This document shows, in pieces, positions 9,486 through 20,424 of a stretch of 64,000 nt of DNA (the first letter of the stretch is position 1; every line of letters starts with the position of its first letter). A program made the position numbers and the translations under genes. This DNA is from DATJCV01 sp963707665. GTDB lineage: Bacteria; Pseudomonadota; Gammaproteobacteria; Burkholderiales; Burkholderiaceae_D. The notes beneath the pieces are model-generated. The model searched no databases. It saw only the letters and a list, made by a program, of their open reading frames with translations, and was not told the origin of the DNA. The DNA is taken from the NCBI GenBank assembly GCA_963707665.1, contig CAVPQU010000020.1, forward strand, positions 12,321 through 76,320, in the 5' to 3' direction.

Positions 9486-10998
9486 TGACCACTCAAATCA
9501 ACTGGATTGCGCTGGGCGTCTTCGTCTTCTTCTTCGCGCTGGTGACGGTGATGGGCTTTGCCGCCTCGCGCTGGCAACGGGGCGGCACCGCACAAGGGCG
9601 CGCACCTGGACGAATGGGGCCTGGGCGGCCGCAATTTCGGCACCTGGATCACCTGGTTCCTGGTCGGCGGCGATTTCTATACCGCGTACACCGTGATCGC
9701 GGTGCCGGCGCTGGTCTACGCGGTCGGCGCCTATGGCTTCTTCGCGTTGCCGTACACGATCATCGTCTATCCGATCGTGTTCATGATCATGCCGAAACTG
9801 TGGCATGCGGCGCATCGGGCCGGGCACGTGACGGCCGGCGACGTGGTGTATGGCCGCTATGGTTCGCGCACCGCTGGAATTCGCGGTCGCGCTGACCGGC
9901 GTGTTCGCGACCATGCCGTACATCGCGCTGCAGCTGGTCGGCATGGAAGTGGTGATCAAGGCGCTCGGCCTGACGGGCGAGCTGCCGCTGGCGGCGGCGT
10001 TCGTGATCCTGGCGCTGTACACCTATTCGGCCGGGCTGCGGGCGCCGGCGCTGATCGCCTTCGTCAAGGACCTGATGATCTACATCGTGGTGCTGGTGGC
10101 GGTGGTGCTGGTGCCGCTGAAGCTGGGCGGCTATGGCGCGGTGTTCGCATCGGCGAATGAAGCGTTCGCCGCCAAGGGCGGCGCCACCGGGCTCTACCTG
10201 CAGCCGCAGCAGATCCTGCCGTTCGCCACCCTGGCGCTCGGTTCGGCACTGGCCGCGTTCATGTATCCGCATACGCTGACCGGCATCTTTGCCGCCAAAA
10301 GCGCCGATACGATCCGCAAGAACGCGGTGTTCCTGCCGGCCTACACCGTGCTGCTGGGCTTGATCGCGCTGCTCGGCTTCATGGGCTATGCCGCCAAGGT
10401 CGACATCAAGAACAACAACGACGTGGTGCCGGCGCTGTTCAATGCGCTGTTCCCGAGCTGGTTCAGCGGCTTCGCGTTTGCCGCGATCGCGATCGGCGCG
10501 CTGGTGCCGGCGGCGGTCATGTCGATCGGCGCTTCCAACCTGTTTACGCGCAACTTCTGGAAGCCTTACGTGAATCCGGCAATCACCCCGGCCGGCGAAC
10601 AGAAGGTGGCCAAGATCGTCTCGCTGGTGGTCAAGCTCGGCGCCCTGGTCTTCATCCTGTTCTTGCCGACTCAGTACGCCATCAACCTGCAATTGCTCGG
10701 CGGCGTGTGGATCCTGCAAACCTTCCCGGCGGTGGTGTTCGGCCTGTTCTTCCACTGGTTCCGGGCCCCGGCCTTGCTGGCCGGCTGGGCCGTCGGCATG
10801 GCCAGCGGCAGCTGGCTGGCCTTTACCGATGGCATCAAACCGGTGCACACGCTAGTGCTCGGCGGCGCCAGCTATACGATGTATACCGGCTTGCTGGCAC
10901 TGGTGCTGAACGTCGCAGTGGCCGTGGTGCTGCAACTGGTGCTGGGCGAGCGCGGGACGCAAAGGCCAGTGCCGCTGGCCGACGAAGCGGTGCGCTGA
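9482..10998 (+). CDS. Sodium:solute symporter family permease (monocarboxylate uptake type), two frame breaks
   Basis: An intact product would have about 504 residues and 13 membrane helices, the length of SSS-family monocarboxylate permeases. Recognisable segments are LDEWGLGGRNFGTWITWFLVGGDFYTAYT (SSS helix 2-3 region), YPIVFMIMPKLW, VTAGDVVYGRYGSRT, and AIAIGALVPAAVMSIGASNLFTRN. The frame breaks near 9582 (a GGGG run that reads on correctly with three Gs) and near 9871 (extra C in CACCGCTGG). Both look like one-base insertions, because the protein continues in the next frame. The substrate is probably a short carboxylate such as lactate, pyruvate or acetate; this is inferred from the DUF3311 pairing. 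Confidence 0.8.
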
Positions 10999-11275
10999 GG
11001 CCCTGCCGCGGCCGTACCGGCTGCGCTTTCTTTCGTAGAGCGCCAGGCGTCTCTTTCCCGGATGCCTGACGCAGCGGCAGCCAGTCCGATGGCCTCGATG
11101 CAGCGCGGCAAAAGCAGATGCTAGCTGCCTGCGCCGGGAACACAATCCGCCCGCTTCAAATCCAAATCAAAAGTTGCTTGTTGTATTTCACCGATGTTTG
11201 ACACGAATGCCGCCGTGCTGTGCACGAATGCCGGGATTAAACATAGCCGGGCGGCCGATTCGAATAGGAGCCGTG

Positions 11276-11995
<720 letters not shown>

Positions 11996-11999
<4 letters not shown>

Positions 12000-12982
12000 A
12001 TCCGTTCGCCTACCGCCGCCCGGCGAATGTCGACGAGGCGCTGCGCCTGGCGCAGGAACCGGGCGCGATGTTCATCGGCGGCGGCACCAATCTGCTCGAC
12101 CTCGTCAAGGGCGGCGTCGCCGTGCCGCAAAGCCTGATCGACGTCAGCCGGCTGCCGCTGGCCGAGATCGTCGAACTGCCCGACGGCGGCGTGCGCATCG
12201 GTGCCCTGGCGCGCAACAGCGATACCGCCAACCATACGCTGATCCGCACGCGCTATCCCTTGCTGTCGCAGGCCTTGCTGGCGGGCGCCTCGCCGCAGCT
12301 GCGCAACATGGCCACGGTCGGCGGCAATCTGCTGCAACGCACGCGCTGCTATTATTTTTACGATACGGGATTCGACCGCTGCAACAAGCGCCTGCCCGGT
12401 TCCGGCTGCGCCGCGCGCGACGGCTATAACCGCATCCATGCGGTGCTCGGCGCCAGCGACGCCTGCATCGCCACCAATCCGTCCGACATGAATGTGGCGC
12501 TGGCGGCGCTGGGTGCCGTGGTGCGCGTGCGCGGCGCCGGCGGCGAGCGGGCGATCGCGATCGGCGACTTCCACCGGCTGCCGGGCGATGCGCCGCAGCG
12601 CGATACCACCCTGGAGCGCGGCGAGCTGATTACGGCCGTCGATCTGCCGCGCTCGCCGTTTGCCGAGCATGCGTATTACCTGAAGGTGCGCGATCGCGCC
12701 AGCTATGCCTTCGCGCTGGTATCGGTGGCGGCGGCGCTCGATCTGCGTGACGGCGTGGTGCGCAATGCCGCGCTGGCGCTGGGCGGCGTCGCGCACAAGC
12801 CGTGGCGCCTGCCGCAGGCCGAAGCCGCACTGGTGGGGCAGCCGCTGGCGCCGCCGGCGATGCAGGCCGCCGCCGACGCGCTGCTGCAGGGCGCGCGGCC
12901 TTACCAGCACAACGGCTTCAAGGTGAACCTGGCGCGGCGCGCCATCGTACGTGCGCTCGGCATGGCGGGAGGAATCGCATGA
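11996..12982 (+). CDS. paoB: Aldehyde oxidoreductase, FAD-binding subunit (PaoB/YagS type)
   Basis: The 328-residue subunit begins MNPFAYRRPANVDEAL and has the FAD-binding GAMFIGGGTNLLDLVKGG. It contains the cysteine pattern RCYYFYDTGFDRCNKR.PGSGC (about residues 118-138), which in E. coli PaoB binds an extra [4Fe-4S] cluster and separates this group from ordinary xanthine dehydrogenase FAD subunits. It overlaps paoA and paoC by 4 nt at each end, a tight operon with translational coupling. Confidence 0.9.
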
Positions 12983-15186
12983 AAAGCGTCGGCGCGCCGC
13001 TGGACCGCATCGACGGCCCCTTGAAGGTCTGCGGCGCCGCGCGCTACAGCGCCGAATTCGCGCTGCCGCGCATGGCGCATGCGGTGCTGGTGCAAAGCAC
13101 GGTGCCGAACGGACGGATCGCGCGGCTCGACACCGGGGCGGCGGAACGCTCGCCCGGCGTCGTCGCCGTGCTCACGCACAAGAACGCCATGCGGCTGCCG
13201 CAAGGCGGCAAGGGGGCGGAGCAGCCGCCGCAGGGGCGCGTGTTGTCGCTGCTGCAGGACGACCAGGTGCATTACAACGGCCAGCCGGTGGCCGTGGTGG
13301 TGGCCGATACGCTGGAGCAGGCGCTGGGCGCTGCGGCCATGGTCCGCGTCGAGTATCAGCGCACTGCCGCCGCGCTCGATTTCGACGCCGCCAAGCCGCG
13401 CGCCTATTCGCCGGGCAAGGTGCTGGACATGGATGCCGATTCGCGCCATGGCGATCTGCAGGCCGGCCTGGCGCAGGCGGCGGTGCGCAAGACGCTGACC
13501 TATACGACGCCGATGCAGCATCATAATCCGATGGAGCCGCACGCCACGCTCGCCGCCTGGGACGGCAGCCGGCTGACCTTGCACGATTCGACGCAGCATG
13601 TGGCCGGCGTGCAAAAAACACTCGCCGAAATCTTCGGGATTCCCCAGGACCACGTGCGCGTGCTCTGCCCTTATGTGGGCGGCGGCTTCGGCGGCAAGGG
13701 CTCGGCCTGGTCGCATGTGGCGCTGGCCGCGCTGGCGGCGCGCCAGTGCGGCCAGCCGGTGCGGCTGGTGCTGCAGCGGCCGCAGCTGTTCGGCCCGGTG
13801 GGTGGCCGGCCGCGCACCGAACAGACGGTGACGCTCGGCTGCACGCCCGACGGTCGCTTCACGGCGGTGGAGCACAGGGTCATATCCAATACCTCGGTCA
13901 TCGAGGACTGGACCGAATCGTCGGCGATGGTCACGCGCATGCTGTATGCCTGCCCGAATATCGCCACCTCGCATCGGCTGGTCAAGCTGAATGTCGGCAC
14001 GCCGACTTTCCAGCGCGCGCCGGGCGAGGCCACCGGCAGTTTCGCGCTGGAGAGCGCGCTGGACGAACTCGCCTATGAAACCGGCATCGACCCGATTGCG
14101 CTGCGCCTGCGCAATTACGCCGAACGCGACCCCGAGCGCGACCTGCCGTTTTCCAGCAAGGCGCTGCGCGAGTGTTATCGCGTCGGCGCCGAGCGCTTCG
14201 GCTGGCAGCGGCGCACTCCGCAGCCGCGCTCGATGCAGCAGGGGCAATGGCTGATCGGCATGGGCATGGCCAGCGCGACCCGCCCGGCCAAGCGCAGCCC
14301 GGCAGCGGCGCGCGTGCGCTTGCTGGCGGACGGCCAGGCGCTGGTGCAGTCGAGCACCGAGGACCTGGGCACCGGCACCTACACGGTCATGACGCAGATC
14401 GCCGCCGACGCGCTCGGCTATGCGCCCGCACAAATCCGCTTCGAGCTGGGCGATACCGATCTGCCGGAAGCGCCGATCGCCGCCGGCTCGATGACGGTGG
14501 AAAGCGTGGGCGCGGCGATCCACGAGGCCTGCCTGGACGTGCGCCGGCGCCTGATCGAACTGGCGCGCGCCGATGCGCGCTCGCCGCTGGCGGGCGCGGC
14601 CGCCGACGGCATCGTGATCGACCACGGCTGGCTGCGGCTGGCATCGGACCGCGAGCGCGGCGAGCCGGCCGCCGCGCTGCTCGCGCGCCACGGCGGTGCG
14701 CTCGAAGCGCGCGTCGACAGCAAGCCCGGCGGCGAAGTCGGGCAATACTCGATGCACACCTTCGGCGCGGTCTTTGCCGAAGTGCACGTCGACCGCGATC
14801 TCGGCGTGATCCGCGTGCCGCGCGTGGTCGGCGCCTACGGCGTCGGCCAACTGATCAACGCCAAAACCGCGCACAGCCAGCTGATGGGCGGCATCGTATG
14901 GGGCATCAGCCTGGCGCTGTTCGAGGAATCCGTGCTCGATCCGCACACCGGGCGTTTCGTCAACGCCAACCTGGCGGAATACCACGTGCCGGTGAACGCC
15001 GATATCGGCACCATCGACATCACGGTGGTGCCCGAACAGGATGCGCAGGTGAACGCGCTCGGCGCCAAGGGCATCGGCGAAGTGTCCACCACCGGCGTCG
15101 CCGCCGCCATCGCGAATGCGGTGTATCACGCCACCGGACGCCGCGTGCGCGACCTGCCGATCACGCTCGACAAGCTCCTGGCTTGA
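12979..15186 (+). CDS. paoC: Aldehyde oxidoreductase, molybdopterin-binding subunit (PaoC/YagR type)
   Basis: The 735-residue catalytic subunit contains the molybdopterin loop VGGGFGGKGS, the second cofactor loop TEDLGTGTYTVMTQI, and the active-site glutamate in GAKGIGEVSTTG (about residue 699). It belongs to the xanthine oxidase family; PaoABC oxidises aromatic and aliphatic aldehydes to acids in the periplasm, a detoxifying role. The chaperone gene paoD, which inserts the cytosine dinucleotide cofactor and follows paoC in E. coli, is not next to it here; the next gene is an Mpo1-like protein. Confidence 0.92.
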   Translation: MKSVGAPLDRIDGPLKVCGAARYSAEFALPRMAHAVLVQSTVPNGRIARLDTGAAERSPGVVAVLTHKNAMRLPQGGKGAEQPPQGRVLSLLQDDQVHYNGQPVAVVVADTLEQALGAAAMVRVEYQRTAAALDFDAAKPRAYSPGKVLDMDADSRHGDLQAGLAQAAVRKTLTYTTPMQHHNPMEPHATLAAWDGSRLTLHDSTQHVAGVQKTLAEIFGIPQDHVRVLCPYVGGGFGGKGSAWSHVALAALAARQCGQPVRLVLQRPQLFGPVGGRPRTEQTVTLGCTPDGRFTAVEHRVISNTSVIEDWTESSAMVTRMLYACPNIATSHRLVKLNVGTPTFQRAPGEATGSFALESALDELAYETGIDPIALRLRNYAERDPERDLPFSSKALRECYRVGAERFGWQRRTPQPRSMQQGQWLIGMGMASATRPAKRSPAAARVRLLADGQALVQSSTEDLGTGTYTVMTQIAADALGYAPAQIRFELGDTDLPEAPIAAGSMTVESVGAAIHEACLDVRRRLIELARADARSPLAGAAADGIVIDHGWLRLASDRERGEPAAALLARHGGALEARVDSKPGGEVGQYSMHTFGAVFAEVHVDRDLGVIRVPRVVGAYGVGQLINAKTAHSQLMGGIVWGISLALFEESVLDPHTGRFVNANLAEYHVPVNADIGTIDITVVPEQDAQVNALGAKGIGEVSTTGVAAAIANAVYHATGRRVRDLPITLDKLLA

Positions 15187-15357
15187 GCCGGCAGCATCAG
15201 CCGGGACTGCGCGATTGACGTCGAGCCGGTGTCTGGCATAGGCTCACGAAGCGCTTCCCGCCTTTGTGTCGTCGCGCTGTTGCGCGACTGCCTGCCAGTC
15301 CGCGAGCCGATGTGCCATGGTAGCGTAGCGCCAAATAATATTATTCAGGAGACCGCC

Positions 15358-15885
15358 ATGAAAACCCTCGTCGATCAGCTTGCCCAATACGCCGCCTACC
15401 ATCGGGACCGGCGCAACATCGCCACCCACCTGGTCGGGATTCCGATGATCGTGTTTGCGATCACGGTGCTGCTGTCGCGCCCGGCCTTCGAACTGGGCGG
15501 CATCGTGCTGACGCCGGCGACGCTGGCGGTGGTGGTGACCGTGCTCTATTACTTCCGGCTGGATCTGCGCTACGGCGCCGTGATGGCGATTCTGATGGGG
15601 CTGGCCTTGTGGGGCGCACAGGCGGTGGCGGCCGCGCCGACCGCGACCTGGCTTTACGCCGGCATCGGCTTGTTCGTGCTCGGCTGGATCCTGCAATTCA
15701 TCGGCCACGCCTGGGAAGGCAAGAAGCCGGCCTTCGTCGACGACCTGATCGGCCTGATCATCGGGCCGCTGTTCGTGGTGGCCGAAGTCGGCTTCCTGCT
15801 CGGCCTCGGCAACGCGGTGCGCGCGGAGATCGAGCGCCGCGTGGGGCCGACGCACGGCCAACGCACGGCGTCGATGGGCGGGTAA
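15358..15885 (+). CDS. Mpo1-like / DUF962 membrane protein
   Basis: The 175-residue protein has the DUF962 signature: YHRDRRNIATHLVGIPMIVFA at the N-terminus and QFIGHAWEGKKPAFVDDLIGLIIGPLFVVAEVGFLLG near the end, with about four membrane helices. The conserved histidines match the iron ligands of yeast Mpo1, a 2-hydroxy fatty acid dioxygenase; the bacterial role is not established. The ATG at 15358 follows AGGAGA 6 nt upstream, which decides the start. Confidence 0.85.
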   Translation: MKTLVDQLAQYAAYHRDRRNIATHLVGIPMIVFAITVLLSRPAFELGGIVLTPATLAVVVTVLYYFRLDLRYGAVMAILMGLALWGAQAVAAAPTATWLYAGIGLFVLGWILQFIGHAWEGKKPAFVDDLIGLIIGPLFVVAEVGFLLGLGNAVRAEIERRVGPTHGQRTASMGG

Positions 15886-16183
15886 TAAACGCACTGTTGA
15901 ACGGCGCCCGAACTCACGCCGCACCTGCCGCCTGAGCTCGGGCGCATATACTCCTGATACTTGCACCTAATTCCAGACTTAAAATAACAGATTTGGCAAC
16001 ATACCCCATGTCTAAGGGCGTAGCCCATCGCATGCGGCAGCCGTTCCCCCAGCATCCCTTCTGGCACGCCGGTCACAAGGCATTTTAGAGTATTGCCCAA
16101 GGACATTTTCAGCCACTCGGTGATACCCTGCTTTTTTCCATTCCGCGCAGCGCCCACCGTGGCGCCGGCCATGCCCCGACCCC
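15886..16183. other. Intergenic region with element E2
   Basis: These 298 bp hold element E2 (15946-16007). I see no open frame or RNA that I can support in the rest. Confidence 0.45.
15946..16007 (+). repeat. Paired-heptamer element E2 (ATACTCC-N46-ATACCCC)
   Basis: ATATACTCC at 15946-15954 and ACATACCCC at 15999-16007 are 53 nt apart, with AAAA at 15981-15984. The 5' part ATATACTCCTGATA is identical to that of E7 read on its own strand. Confidence 0.75.
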
Positions 16184-18237
16184 ATGACCAATCCCCACTA
16201 TCCGAATCTGCTGGCGCCGCTCGATCTTGGTTTCACCACGCTGAAGAACCGCGTGATCATGGGCTCGATGCATACCGGCCTGGAAGACCGCTTCTATAAC
16301 TACCCGAAGCTGGCCGCGTACTTCCGCGAGCGCGCCAGAGGCGGCGCCGGCCTGATCGTCACCGGCGGCATTTCGCCCAATCGCAGCGGCTGGCTGCTGC
16401 CGTTCGGCGGCACCCTGAACAACGCCTTCGACCTGCGCAACCACCGCCGCCTGACGCGCGCGGTGCACGAGGAAGGCGGCAAGATCGCGCTGCAGATCCT
16501 GCATGCCGGCCGCTACGGCTACCAGCCGCTGGTGGTGTCGGCCTCGGCGCTGAAGTCGCCGATCTCGATGTTCAAGCCGCGCGCGCTGACCGAGCGCGGC
16601 ATCCGGCGCACCATCGCCGACTACGTGCGCTGCGCGCGGCTGGCCCAGCGCGCCGGCTACGACGGCATCGAGATCATGGGCAGCGAAGGCTATCTGCTGA
16701 GCCAGTTCCTGTGCCTGCGCACCAACCAGCGCACCGACCGCTGGGGCGGCAGTATCGAAAACCGCATGCGGCTGCCGGTGGAAATCGTGCGCCGCGTACG
16801 GGCCGCGGTTGGTCGCGAACTTCATCATCATGTACCGCCATTCGGTGCTGGACCTGGTCGAGGGCGGCAACAGCTGGGACGAAGTGGTGGCGGTAGCGCA
16901 GGAACTGGAGCGCGCCGGCGTCAGCATCTTCAACACCGGCGTCGGCTGGCACGAAGCGCGTGTGCCCACCATCGTCACTTCGGTGCCGCGCGCGGCGTTT
17001 GCCAGCCTGGCCGGACGGCTGCGCCAGCAGGTGTCGATCCCGGTGGTGGCATCGAACCGCATCAACATGCCGGATGACGCCGAAAGCATCCTGGCGCGCG
17101 GCGACGCCGACCTGATCTCGATGGCGCGGCCGTTCCTGGCCGATCCCGATTTCGTCAACAAGGCCGCCGCTGGCCGCGCCGACGAAATCAATACCTGCAT
17201 CGCCTGCAACCAGGCTTGTCTCGACCATACCTTCGCCAACCAGCGCGCCAGTTGCCTGGTCAATCCGCGCGCCGGCTACGAGACCGAGCTGGTGTACCGC
17301 AAGAGCGTGCAAGCCAAAAAGATCGCCGTGGTCGGCGCTGGGCCGGCGGGGCTGTCGGCGGCCACCGTCGCCGCCCGCCGCGGCCATGCGGTGACGCTGT
17401 TCGAAGCCAGCGGCCGCATCGGCGGCCAGTTCAAGCTGGCAATGAAGATTCCCGGCAAGGAAGAGTTCGCCGAAACCCTGCGCTATTACGCTCGGCAGCT
17501 GGAGCTCACCGGCGTCACGTTGCAGCTCAATACCCGCGTCACGCGCGCCGAATTGCTGGCGCAGGGTTTCGATCACGTCATCGTCGCCGCCGGCGTGACG
17601 CCGCGCATGCCGCCGATTCCCGGCATCGAGCATCCGAAGGTGCTGTCGTATTTCGACCTGCTGCAAAACGATCCGCCGCTCGGCGCCCGCGTTGCCATCA
17701 TCGGCGCCGGCGGTATCGGCTTCGACATCGGCGAATACCTGCTGCACGACCGCCGCAGTGCCGCTGCCGGTGCCGCTGTCGCATTGGCTGGACGAATGGG
17801 GCGTCGACCTGGACGCACGCGAAGCCGGCGCCGGCGGCCTGCGTCCTCCGGTAGCACCAGCGCCGCCGCGGCAAATTTACCTGTTGCAGCGCAAGACCAC
17901 GAAGATGGGCGCCGGCCTCGGCAAGACCTCCGGCTGGGTCCACCGCGCGACCTTGCAGCGCCACGGCGTGCAGATGCTGACTGGTGTGGAATACCGCCGA
18001 ATCGACGACGCCGGCCTGCATATCACGCAAGACGGCAAGGAACGCGTGCTGGAAGTCGATCACATCGTCGTCTGCGCCGGCCAGGATGCGCTGGCCGGAG
18101 CTGATGCCGGCCACAGCCTGGACTCAGCCGACGCCGCCGGCCCGCAATTCCACCTGATCGGCGGCGCCAAGCTGGCGGCCGAGCTGGATGCCAAGCGCGC
18201 GATCCGCGAAGGAGCGGAACTGGCGGCGCGGCTGTGA
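16184..18237 (+). CDS. fadH: 2,4-dienoyl-CoA reductase-like FMN/FAD/[4Fe-4S] enzyme, two frame breaks
   Basis: An intact protein would have about 683 residues in the OYE-plus-FAD layout of FadH. The N-terminal TIM barrel reads LLAPLDLGFTTLKNRVIMGSMHTGLED and RWGGSIENR. The cluster cysteines are CIACNQACLD and ASCLVNPRAG. The C-terminal part has the dinucleotide fold KIAVVGAGPAGLSAATVAARRGHAVTLFEA and a second GxGxxG in AIIGAGGIGFDIGEYLL. The frame breaks near 16817 (extra T in GGTTGGTCG) and near 17752 (extra C), and homology continues after both. FadH uses NADPH to reduce 2,4-dienoyl-CoA during oxidation of unsaturated fatty acids. Related FMN enzymes of this layout have other substrates, so the symbol is a best match. 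Confidence 0.8.
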
Positions 18238-18419
18238 CCGGGTGAGTTGTTGCTGATAGGACAGGTTTTGCCAGGCAAATCGGCCGGGAGTGGCCGCGCG
18301 ATGGTTTCGGTGCAAGTTTGAAAATGCCGAACAGGACGTGAAATTGGCCCAAGCTCCGCGCAAGGTGCGGCGCGCTGGCGGTGTTACCATCGCCCCACCC
18401 TTGTCTCGAGTCCCTCGCC

Positions 18420-18905
18420 ATGCACGCCAGAGTCGCCCTTTTACTTGCCGTTGCCGTCCTCGCCGCCTGTTCCAGCGTGCCGCTCGAAAGCACCGCGCCA
18501 GCGCCGCGCGGCGCCGAAGCGGGCTGGGTCGACAGCACGACGAGCATGCATTCGACGGCCGCCTCGCTGGCTGGCTACAAACACGATCTGGCCCACTGGA
18601 TTGCGCGGTCCAATCCGGGCCAGGTGTTTGCCGGCCGGCCGCAAGCCTTGTTGCGCTCGGTGGTGGTGGTCAAGTATCAGGTCGATGCCAACGGCCGCTT
18701 GCTGCGCAGTACCATCTTGCGCTCCAACCGTGATCAGGCAACGGAGAGTACCGCGTTGACGACGCTGCGCCGGGCGGCACCGTTCCCCAAGCCGGCGGCG
18801 CACTTGCTGCGCCACGGCCAGGTCGAAGTCCTGGAAACCTGGCTTTTCAACAACGACGGCCGTTTCCAGCTGCGCACGATTGCCGAGCCGCAAATGGACC
18901 AATAG
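18420..18905 (+). CDS. TonB C-terminal domain-like lipoprotein
   Basis: The 161-residue protein has a lipoprotein signal peptide ending LAACSS (lipid-modified Cys at about residue 17). The C-terminal half (about 75-160) resembles a TonB-type domain: VVVVKYQVDANGRLLRSTILRSNRDQATESTALTTLRRAAPFPKP. There is no membrane anchor or proline-rich spacer, so it is not a classic TonB; proteins of this type are called energy-transducer TonB-like and have no settled role. Confidence 0.65.
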   Translation: MHARVALLLAVAVLAACSSVPLESTAPAPRGAEAGWVDSTTSMHSTAASLAGYKHDLAHWIARSNPGQVFAGRPQALLRSVVVVKYQVDANGRLLRSTILRSNRDQATESTALTTLRRAAPFPKPAAHLLRHGQVEVLETWLFNNDGRFQLRTIAEPQMDQ

Positions 18906-19137
18906 GCGCCGCTGGCGCCAACTGACAGCTGCCACCGATCGGATTTTTGCAGAAACTGCCTGGCGTGCGCGGACCAATGGGCTGGCTTGCTTCCGCTGCG
19001 TTTCTCGCCTACCATCAGGGCAGACTCAATGCGTCAGTTCGACCGCATTTCACCCAAATACCGATTCCCCCTCTGGCCGCCCATCACGCGACGCCGACCG
19101 CGCGGGATCGGCCCATTGCTCATGATTGGAAACACCG

Positions 19138-19548
19138 ATGGATAACCGCCCCGGCATCATCATTTCGAGTTTCGACCTGGAACGGCTGGAACATTTACTG
19201 GAATCCGACAAGTACCGCAACTTGCCGGGGATCGATGCGCTGCAAAGCGAAATCGATCGTGCCACGATTGTGGCGCCGGAAGACGTGCCGGCGAATGTCA
19301 TTACGATGAACTCCTCGGTGAAGTTCATCGATGATGCCACCGGCACCGAATACCGCCTGTCGCTGGTGTATCCGGGACAGACCGATGTGCCGGATGCGGT
19401 CTCGGTGCTGGCGCCGGTCGGCAGCGCGTTGCTTGGGCTGTCGATCGGCCAGTCGATTTCCTGGCAGGCGCCGGGCGGCCGCGAACTGCGTCTGCGCGTG
19501 CTCGACGTCACCTATCAGCCGGAAGCCAGCGGCGAGTTTAACCGCTAA
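19138..19548 (+). CDS. rnk: Regulator of nucleoside diphosphate kinase (Rnk), GreA/GreB C-terminal fold
   Basis: The 136-residue protein has an N-terminal coiled region (FDLERLEHLLESDKYRNLPGIDALQSEIDRA) followed by the GreA/GreB-type C-terminal domain: VPANVITMNSSVKFIDDATGTEYRLSLVYPGQTD, then SVLAPVGSALLGLSIGQSISW. Rnk binds RNA polymerase in the secondary channel without cleavage-stimulating activity. I used the ATG at 19138 rather than an in-frame TTG 12 nt upstream. The next gene starts 15 bp after its stop. Confidence 0.9.
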   Translation: MDNRPGIIISSFDLERLEHLLESDKYRNLPGIDALQSEIDRATIVAPEDVPANVITMNSSVKFIDDATGTEYRLSLVYPGQTDVPDAVSVLAPVGSALLGLSIGQSISWQAPGGRELRLRVLDVTYQPEASGEFNR

Positions 19549-19563
19549 AGCGCGCCGGCCGGC

Positions 19564-20334
19564 ATGAATGCCAGCTGGGTGGCAACCAATGCGGCGGCCG
19601 CGCTGTTGCTGCCACCGCTCAATCTGCTCCTGGTCGCCGGTTTCGGCTTGCTGCTGCGCCGGCGCTGGCCGCGCGCCGGCCGAACGCTGATCATCGGCGC
19701 TGTGGCACTGCTGCTGGTGTTGTGCACCAACGCCGGTTCCTTGTTGCTGGTGGCGCCACTGGAACGCCTGGCGTCGCCGCTGACGGTGGCCGACGTGCCG
19801 GCGGCGCAAGCCATCGTGGTGCTGGGCGGTGGTCGCATCGGCGCCGCGCCGGAATATGGCGGGCACGATATCCCCAGTTTGCCGACGCTGGCGCGCCTGC
19901 GCTATGCCGCCCATCTGCAGCGTGCCAGCGGGCTACCGCTGCTGGTGTCCGGCGGCAGTCCGGATGGCGCCGCCGACTCGGAAGCGGTGTTGATGGCGCG
20001 CAGCTTGCGCGAGGATTTCGCGGTGCCGGTGCGCTGGCTGGAACAGGGTTCCGACAATACCGCCGAAAATGCCCGCTACGCCGCGCAGCAGTTGCACGGC
20101 GATGGCATCCGCCGCGTCCTGCTGGTGACCGACGCCATGCACATGCCTCGTTCGCAGGCGATTTTTTCCCGCTATGGGCTGCAGGTAGTGGCGGCGCCGA
20201 CCGTGTTTTTCAGTCGCCAGCGCCTGACCCCGATCGATTTTTTCCCGGGCGGCGACGGCTTGCGGCGCTCGCATTACGCCTTGCACGAATGGATCGGGCT
20301 GCTGTGGTATCGGCTGCGGCACGGTGCTGCCTGA
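19564..20334 (+). CDS. DUF218 (YdcF/ElyC-like) membrane protein
   Basis: The 256-residue protein has two N-terminal membrane helices (about residues 11-32 and 41-62) and then the DUF218 domain: AIVVLGGGRI, LPLLVSGGSPDG, DNTAENARYAAQQL and VLLVTDAMHMPRSQAIFSRYGL. The E. coli relatives ElyC and SanA affect envelope and peptidoglycan precursor metabolism; the enzymatic activity is not defined. It sits 15 bp after rnk on the same strand. Confidence 0.85.
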   Translation: MNASWVATNAAAALLLPPLNLLLVAGFGLLLRRRWPRAGRTLIIGAVALLLVLCTNAGSLLLVAPLERLASPLTVADVPAAQAIVVLGGGRIGAAPEYGGHDIPSLPTLARLRYAAHLQRASGLPLLVSGGSPDGAADSEAVLMARSLREDFAVPVRWLEQGSDNTAENARYAAQQLHGDGIRRVLLVTDAMHMPRSQAIFSRYGLQVVAAPTVFFSRQRLTPIDFFPGGDGLRRSHYALHEWIGLLWYRLRHGAA

Positions 20335-20383
20335 AGCGTCGGCACCAAAGCCCACGGCGCGTGGTCGAATCCCAAACGCCAGT

Positions 20384-20424
20384 GGAAAGGATGTTCCATG
20401 AAATCGGAAAGGATGTTCCATGAA
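20384..20424 (+). repeat. Tandem 22-bp duplication spanning a ribosome site and start codon
   Basis: GGAAAGGATGTTCCATGAA occurs at 20384-20402 and again at 20406-20424. Each copy carries AAAGGA and an ATG. The first ATG (20398) opens an 11-codon frame, MKSERMFHEVA, ending at 20433 inside the second gene start; the second ATG (20420) starts the dehydrogenase. Confidence 0.8.
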